In this document: positions 58,161 to 64,000 of the stretch, piece after piece
How the letters are laid out: every line of letters starts with the position of its first letter
How positions within the stretch are numbered: the first letter of the stretch is position 1
Assembly (NCBI GenBank): GCA_033239125.1
Contig: BSWB01000002.1
Coordinates: 8,031,001-8,095,000 of the forward strand
Direction: 5' to 3'
DNA: 64,000 nt
Origin: Fagopyrum homotropicum
Taxonomy: Eukaryota > Streptophyta > Magnoliopsida > Caryophyllales > Polygonaceae
Translations under genes and position numbers: made by a program
The notes under the pieces: generated by a model
Databases searched by the model: none
What the model saw: only the letters and a program-made list of their open reading frames with translations
What the model was told of the DNA's origin: nothing

Positions 58161-58925
58161 AAAGCAAACGAAGACAGAACTCAGAAGATACAAAGAAGCA
58201 AAGGTGAAGAAAAGCCCCCTTAAAGGCACCTTGATGAAGATCTAAGATCGATCTTCGTCTATTCTGCAAACCAACGAAGCAGAGTCAAGAGATAACAGAT
58301 CTCTGTTTTCTTTCAACGGATCCTTCTCACTTCAGAGCGAGATTTGGATGATCCATTCTTCTTCTTCTCTTTTCTCTCTCGCTTTCTCTCTTTCTTTGGG
58401 CGAAGAACACTCAAGCTCTCGATCTAGGGTTTCAGAAGCTGGAGCCAAGAGTTTAAGTACCAAGCTGAACCCTAGGTAAAATGCCTCGTTTTGCCACGAT
58501 CCTTAAGTGAGCAGATGAACCGGTTTAATAACATCAAGCGGCCGGTTCAACAAACTCGCAAGCAGGTCCTTCATTTCTGGATCAAAGAGATGGGCTTCAA
58601 GAGTTGGGCTAACAAAGCCCAGTTTCCAACTTCAGCCGGATAAGTGTACAAATACACAAAAAATTACACATTACAACTAAGTATCTCCTAATTCATATAA
58701 TAGCCTACACATGTATATGAATATTGTCACCATTACAATCACCAAGCTACATCACTTAGTTTAACTTAAGTGGCAACATTGGATCATGATAGGCATCAAT
58801 ATCAAACACATAGCAAGCTTATCATATGAGTCTTATAACTCTCTACTTAGACCATAGTGTAAGGTGCTAGTTTAATCTCTAAGTCCTAATGCTATAATAT
58901 GTTACAAGAATCAATTAACATAACA
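58161..58925 (-). repeat. Copia 3' LTR, proximal part
   Basis: Continues from the interrupted LTR; the first 180 bp match the right-hand LTR (63823-64000). Ends ..CATAACA on the plus strand, i.e. TGTTATG at the element's LTR start. Confidence 0.85.
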
Positions 58926-59030
58926 AATGCCCTCCTGATTCTTGTATCATTGGAATCTGATTCTGTCCCCCAATAGTGTGCCCGAGACCATTCATCTTGT
59001 CCGTCATCAGTCCATGACCTGCACAGGCAC

Positions 59031-61518
59031 TCAAGGAGCATCAAAGATCTGTAGAAAATTTCTACAGAAGACAAACTTATCAGCAGTCACAATCTTAGTC
59101 CCAAAGTCAGCAGGATTCAAGTCACCTTTAATCTTTTTAACTAAGAAGTGTTTCTTTTTAACCCTATCTCGAATGAAATGATTTCTAACATCAATATGTT
59201 TAGATCTTTCATGATAAACAGGATCTTTACACAAATACAAAGCACTTTGACTGTCCATATGAATTACAAGAACACAAGGTTTATGAGATATTTCACTAAC
59301 AAGACCCTTAAGCCAGATAGCTTCTTTAGAAGCTTCAACAACAGCAATATATTCAGCTTCAGTAGAGGATAAAGCAACCACAGATTGTTGTTGAGATTTC
59401 CATGAGACACAATTACCAGTCCAAGTATAAAAATATGCAGTGGTAGATTTTCTATTATCCTTATTACTAGCATAATCAGAATCTACATAACCAAACACTT
59501 CACCAATATTATCATGCTCAGAAAACATCAAACACAAGTCTTTAGTTCCACTGATATATCTAAGAATATATTTCATAGCAGTCCAATGTAATTCACTAGG
59601 ATTAGACATGTATCTACTTAACACACTTATACCAAAAGCAAGATCAGGTCTAGTGCATAACATAGCATACATGATAGAACCAACAGCCACATCATAGGGA
59701 ATTTTTGCCATTTTTTCAATTTCAGCTTGATTACTAGGACAGTGTTGCTTAGTTAAGTCCAGGTGCCCTCCTAAGGGTATAGAAGTGGATTTAGCATTTT
59801 TCATATTGAATTTTTCTAAAACTTTTTCAATATAATTAACTTGAGATAACCACATCTTTTTATGCTTTCTATCCCTTATGATTTTAACACCTAGTATTTT
59901 CTGTGCAGGGCCCATATCTTTCATGTCAAAGTTTGATTTTAAATCTCTTTTTGCACCAGCTATTAACACAACAGACTTACAAATAAGCAGTATGTCATCA
60001 ACATATAATAGCACAAACAAGGGATTCATGGAAGATATGCCTTTAAAGTACAAACAGTAATCATAATTGCTTCTTAAAAATCCTAAGTTTTTCATGCATT
60101 CATCAAACTTAAGATTCCATTGTCTAGGTGATTGTTTTAAGCCATAGATAGATTTTTTAAGTAAGCAAACATGATCAGGTTTAGATTTATCTACAAAACC
60201 CTCAGGTTGTTTCATATAGATAGTTTCATCCAGATTACCATGTAAAAAAGCAGTTTTTACATCCATTTGTTCTATGTCCCAATCATGCACAGTAGCAAAA
60301 GCAAGCAACAATCTCATGGTTTTATATTTGACAACAGGAGCAAATATATCAGTGTAATCAATTCCCTCTCTTTGGGTAAAACCCTTAGCAACTAACCTAG
60401 CCTTGTATCTAGGTGGTTCACTCAGTTTAGTAGCTTCCTTTAGTTTATAAATCCATTTACAAGGCACAAGTTTAGCATTTTCAGGTTTAGCTATTAACAC
60501 CCACCCAAGTTTTGTTAACAATCATGGAATCTATTTCATCTTGCATGGCTAGTTTCCAATTTTTCGATTGAGAACAGTTCATAGCTTGCTTATATGTGTC
60601 AGGAGTATATGGATTATCAACAACATCACCAGTCAAGAAAGCATACTCAACTATATTAAAATCATTTGTAAATAGAACATATTCAGAATCATTATATCTC
60701 CTATTAGGTATTCTAACCCTAGGATTTCTATCTCTAGTCAACTGATAGTTATGATCATCATTGTCATGCAAATAATCATCTTGATCATGCAAAGAATTAC
60801 TAATATCATGCACAAGATCATCATTACTATCATGCAATGCATTATCAGAGTGAGATGAAGGAGAAGCAGAGATATCACCTATATTTTCTACCCCCCTTGA
60901 TTCTGACCTATGGTTCTCACTACCTATAGCAGTGTTTTCATCAACATTCTCATCACTGTTAGGAAGATTATCAACATCATAGTTCTCTTCACTAGTACTA
61001 GGTGTTTGATAATATCCTATGTCAAACTCTTCATCTATGAATTGATTTTCCCTATTATGGTCATTAGTGTAGAAATGAAAGCTTCTAGTTGATTCAATAT
61101 CATTTTCAGTACTACTGGTGTTATCAACAATGTTAGTGTTTCTAGTTTTAAAATAGAATTCTCTTTCATTAAAGGTCACATTTCTAGATGTTATTACTTT
61201 ATAGCCATGTGGTTGTATGAGTAAAAGTTTATAGCCTTTAACACCTTCAGGATAGCCTAGCATTACACACTTTTGTGCTCTTGGGTGCAACTTCCCTTGT
61301 ATTATATGGGAATATGCAGTGCACCCAAAGGGCCTTAAGTGGGTAATACTAGGTTTCCTTCCAGTCCATAACTCTTGGGGTGTTCTAAAGTCTATAACAG
61401 AGGAGGGAGACCTATTAATGAGGTAAGCTGCTGTAGTTACAGCTTCACCCCATAGACTATGTTTCATACCAGCACTTATAAGCATACATCTAGCCTTTTC
61501 TAAAAGAGTTCTATTCAT
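59031..61518 (-). pseudogene. Copia integrase end, reverse transcriptase and RNase H
   Basis: Begins at the Met after the integrase stop. It covers the integrase C-terminal part and an acidic linker, then the reverse transcriptase, with the catalytic YVDDILL strand intact. RNase H follows, including the ALSSTEAEYIA motif and DSQSALYL, with the C-terminal KHIDVRNHFIRD region. A frameshift near 60500-60508 looks like a 4-bp tandem duplication (CCCA on the plus strand) at the start of the reverse transcriptase domain, so the two frames (60487-61518 and 59031-60521) overlap in different phases. Downstream of that break the domain reads open for about 490 codons. Confidence 0.9.
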
Positions 61519-62403
61519 CCTTTATGCTGTACCATTTTGTTGAGGAGTGTAAGGGACTGTTAGATGTCTTTTAATGCCATTTGTTTTACAAAATTCATTA
61601 AAACTAGCATTACAAAACTCTAGACCATTATCAGTTTTAAGGCACTTAACTTTTAAATCAGTTTCATTTTCAACTGCAATTTTCCAATTTTTAAAGCTTT
61701 CAAAAGCTTCATCTTTAGTTCTCAACAAATATATCCAAACTTTTCTAGAATAATGATCAATGAAAGAAATAAAATATTTCTTTCCACCTACAGTTTCTAC
61801 ATGAGCAAGACCCCATAAATCTGAATGTATATATTCTAGAGGTTTACTAGCTTTGTATGAAGATTTATTGAAACTATTTTTATTTGCTTTACCAAACACA
61901 CAGTTTTCACAAAAGCTAAGGTTTGTCAGTTGATTAGTTAAAATACCTTGTTTATGTAATTGAGTTAAGCCATTATTTCCTATATGACCTAGTCTGCTAT
62001 GCCATAAAGTAGTTTGTTTTAGGTTATTTTTATTAATATCAGTAGTGGAGAGATTCAATTCAGGTGATTGTTCTACAAAGTACAAACCACCCTTTTTAGA
62101 ACTCCTAATAAGAGTAAAACCATTTTTGACAACTTCTCTTATACCATTACTAGTATTTATATTACATCCTAAATCATCAAACATAGACTCAGACAACAGG
62201 TTTCTCCTAAGGCCAGGAACCCATCTAACATTTTGTATCACCCTAATCTTTCCATCATACATGCACATAGGTATATTTCCTATTCCTTTTATTTTCAAAG
62301 CAGTGTTATCACCTAACATAACATCACCACCATCAAAATTTTCTAAAGAACAAAATAGAGTTCTATCAGGACAAGCATGCATGGTACATCCAGAATCTAA
62401 TAT
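61519..62403 (-). pseudogene. Copia protease and integrase core
   Basis: The aspartic protease motif DSGC lies directly after a TGA at 62404-62406. The GAG-pre-integrase zinc motif (H.RLGH...C..C) follows, then the integrase core with HSDLWG and TDNG.EF carrying the first two acidic catalytic residues. A TAA at 61522-61524 falls 35 residues after the second Asp, i.e. on the codon where the DD35E family has its Glu. The frame then continues open downstream. Confidence 0.9.
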
Positions 62404-63299
62404 TCAATCATCAGATTTGCATTTGAAAGGAATAGTGCACATCAACAGTTCACATGAATACTGAGCATGGATATTTTCAAATAAAGAAACATTATTTTCA
62501 GTATTTCCTTTATTAGATTCATCCTTCTTTTTCTTTCTACAGTCATTAATGAAGTGACCTAGCTTTTGACAGTAAAAACATTTTTTATATTTCTTGTCAT
62601 TTTCACTACCAGGGCTCTTATCATAGAATTCATCTTTCTTATCCCTTTTATTTGACTTATTGTTCTTATTAAACTTCCCTTTAGTTACTAAAACTTCAGA
62701 CTTAACTTCAGATTTCTCATCATTAGGTTTAGTCTTAAAAATTTTCATAGATTCATTTTTATCAACAATGGATTCAATTATTTTTGTCTTAGTTAAAGTT
62801 TCAGTACTGTACTGTATTACATCTCTAAAGGTGTCAAATTGTGAGGGTAAAGAACCTAACAGTATAATAGCTAGGTGAGTATCTTTAATAGTGTCATCAC
62901 ATCTTTCTAAGTCCATTTCCATCTTTAGGAATCTATCTAGGTTATCATTCAAGGTCACATTCACATCCATCTTAAATGTAAACAACCTATGTAAAGTGGA
63001 TATCCTAGAGGGCAAATATTTTTTTTATTATACTGCTTATCTAAAGTATCCCACAAAGGTTTAGCAGAGGAGATACTTACAAACTGACGAGCCACGTCGT
63101 TAGTCAATCTTATCATTATTTCAGCATGAGCCTGCTCATCCATTTCCATTTTCCTGGCTGCAGACGTTTCTGCCAAGTAATCACCAGTTATGGCCCTCCA
63201 ACACTTTTCCTTGGTCAAGATTGCCTTTATTTTGACATGCCACATGATGAAGTCAGAGACTCCATCATATGGCTTGAGTCTGATACTAGCTTCTGTCAT
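62404..63299 (-). pseudogene. Copia gag
   Basis: Starts at an ATG at 63299-63297. Retrotransposon gag (UBN2-type) sequence runs to a frameshift near an 8-T run (63019-63026 on the plus strand) and continues in another frame to a TGA at 62404-62406. The CCHC zinc knuckle CFYCQKLGHFINDC (CX2CX4HX4C) lies near 62550-62592, within a Lys-rich tail. Confidence 0.88.
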
Positions 63300-63577
63300 T
63301 TTATTTCCTGCAAACAAGAAATGAAAAAGTTAGTTATAATCAGACAAGAAAAGTAAACACAAGTAAGAGGTATGATAAGAGAACAAAGATAAACACAGCA
63401 ACAAAAAAACCAGCCAAGATGATCACTACAAGAATCAATCAGAGTAAATCCAACCACACAAGGCAAAACGACAAGCGGAAGCAATATCAGGAAGCAAGAT
63501 ATACGAAGATATCAAGTACTACAAAAAACCCAAAAAATTAGGGTTTTTACAGATTCGAAAGAAAAAAATCACAAAAT

Positions 63578-63589
63578 GCTCTGATACCA
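63578..63589 (-). promoter_or_regulatory. Copia primer-binding site
   Basis: Reads TGGTATCAGAGC on the minus strand, three bases inside the 5' LTR. Confidence 0.88.
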
Positions 63590-63592
63590 AAT

Positions 63593-64000
63593 TGTGAATG
63601 TAAATCTAACAAATCTAAATTCCTTAGTCGTAGATCCGACTAAAGATACAATCATAAAGCACACAAGCAATTTGGTAACGCAGTTCGGTAGTATATAGAA
63701 TACTCCTACTCTGTGGGACCTCAAGAGGGGAGATCCGGTCCCAGGTTTCACTAGGTATCCAAGAACACAGATTACAAACACTGGACAAGAGATACTAGCA
63801 CCTTTCCTACGATCTAGCAAAGAAAGCAAACGAAGACAGAACTCAAGAGATACAAAGAAGCAAAGGTGAAGAAAAGCCCCCTTAAAGGCACCTTGACGAA
63901 GATCTAAGATCGATCTTCGTCTATTCTGCAAACCAACGAAGCAGAGTCAAGAGATAACAGTTCTCTATTTTCTTTCAACGGATCCTTCTCACTTCAGAGC
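63593..64000 (-). repeat. Copia 5' LTR (partial, runs off the window)
   Basis: Starts TGTGAATG on the plus strand. Contains the uninterrupted CTAGCAAAGAAAGC at the position where the other LTR is split by the gypsy element. Confidence 0.9.

Larger units (their letters stand above)
48156..64000 (-). mobile_element. Ty1/copia LTR retrotransposon (minus strand), left LTR split by a nested element, right end outside the window
   Basis: Element order on the minus strand: 5' LTR (63593 to beyond 64000), primer-binding site TGGTATCAGAGC (63578-63589), gag, protease, integrase, reverse transcriptase, RNase H (to 59031), a purine-rich stretch, then the 3' LTR (58161-58925 plus 48156-48385, about 995 bp once the 9.77-kb insertion is discounted). 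Integrase before reverse transcriptase makes it copia. The coding region has two frameshifts and two premature stops, so this copy is not autonomous. The base pairs left of 48156 are AAAAG; the right flank needed to test a target duplication is not in the window. Confidence 0.9.

Overview
This is nuclear DNA from a flowering plant, most likely a eudicot. It is AT-rich, its genes are split by GT..AG introns, and most of the window is transposable-element sequence. I cannot name the species. Three protein-coding genes are well supported: (1) a 13-exon cation-efflux gene of the MTPC4/SLC30A9 type (+, CDS 10638-15755, 467 aa); (2) a 3-exon heavy-metal-associated isoprenylated plant protein, HIPP (+, CDS 33973-35471, 337 aa); (3) a 10-coding-exon MAF1-type repressor of RNA polymerase III (-, CDS 38581-41518, 224 aa, with a spliced 5' UTR). 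They do not form a cluster. The first two both concern metal handling, but they lie 18 kb apart and nothing links them further.

Layout. 1-10.6 kb is repeat-rich: the 3' end of a LINE (1-750), a fold-back MITE (2727-3018), a complete TRIM retrotransposon with 414-bp LTRs (4566-5536), GC-rich degenerate tandem repeats (5541-5900) and an unclassified dispersed repeat. 10.6-15.8 kb is the cation-efflux gene. 16.0-30.4 kb is a transposon belt: a LINE RNase H relic, a 738-bp Mutator-type MITE, several Helitron-like elements (one holding an F-box fragment), a nearly perfect 122-bp inverted repeat, and a 3.6-kb Helitron made of three tandem units. 30.4-38.5 kb holds the HIPP gene, a SINE-like insertion, a TA-expanded MITE and a short LINE tail. 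38.6-42.6 kb is MAF1. 42.9-44.8 kb is a decayed LINE with a second Mutator-type MITE at its 5' end. 48.2-64 kb is a Ty1/copia element on the minus strand, whose left LTR is split by a 9.77-kb Ty3/gypsy-type element.

The most unusual item is the Helitron at 26780-30421. Each of its three units carries a block that reads as a plant spliceosomal snRNA gene promoter (upstream sequence element, then a TATA box) followed at the right distance by a degenerate U2 snRNA 5' end, and then by a 23-bp minisatellite. One unit has the element-to-TATA spacing shortened from 32 to 25 bp. In plants that distance is what separates Pol II from Pol III snRNA promoters.

The copia/gypsy nest can be read in detail. 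The gypsy insertion has a perfect 5-bp duplication, and the other copia LTR shows the unoccupied site. The gypsy LTRs are almost identical although its internal coding region is badly decayed, which suggests a non-autonomous element moved in trans. All calls were made by reading the sequence by eye; no alignment or database search was run.
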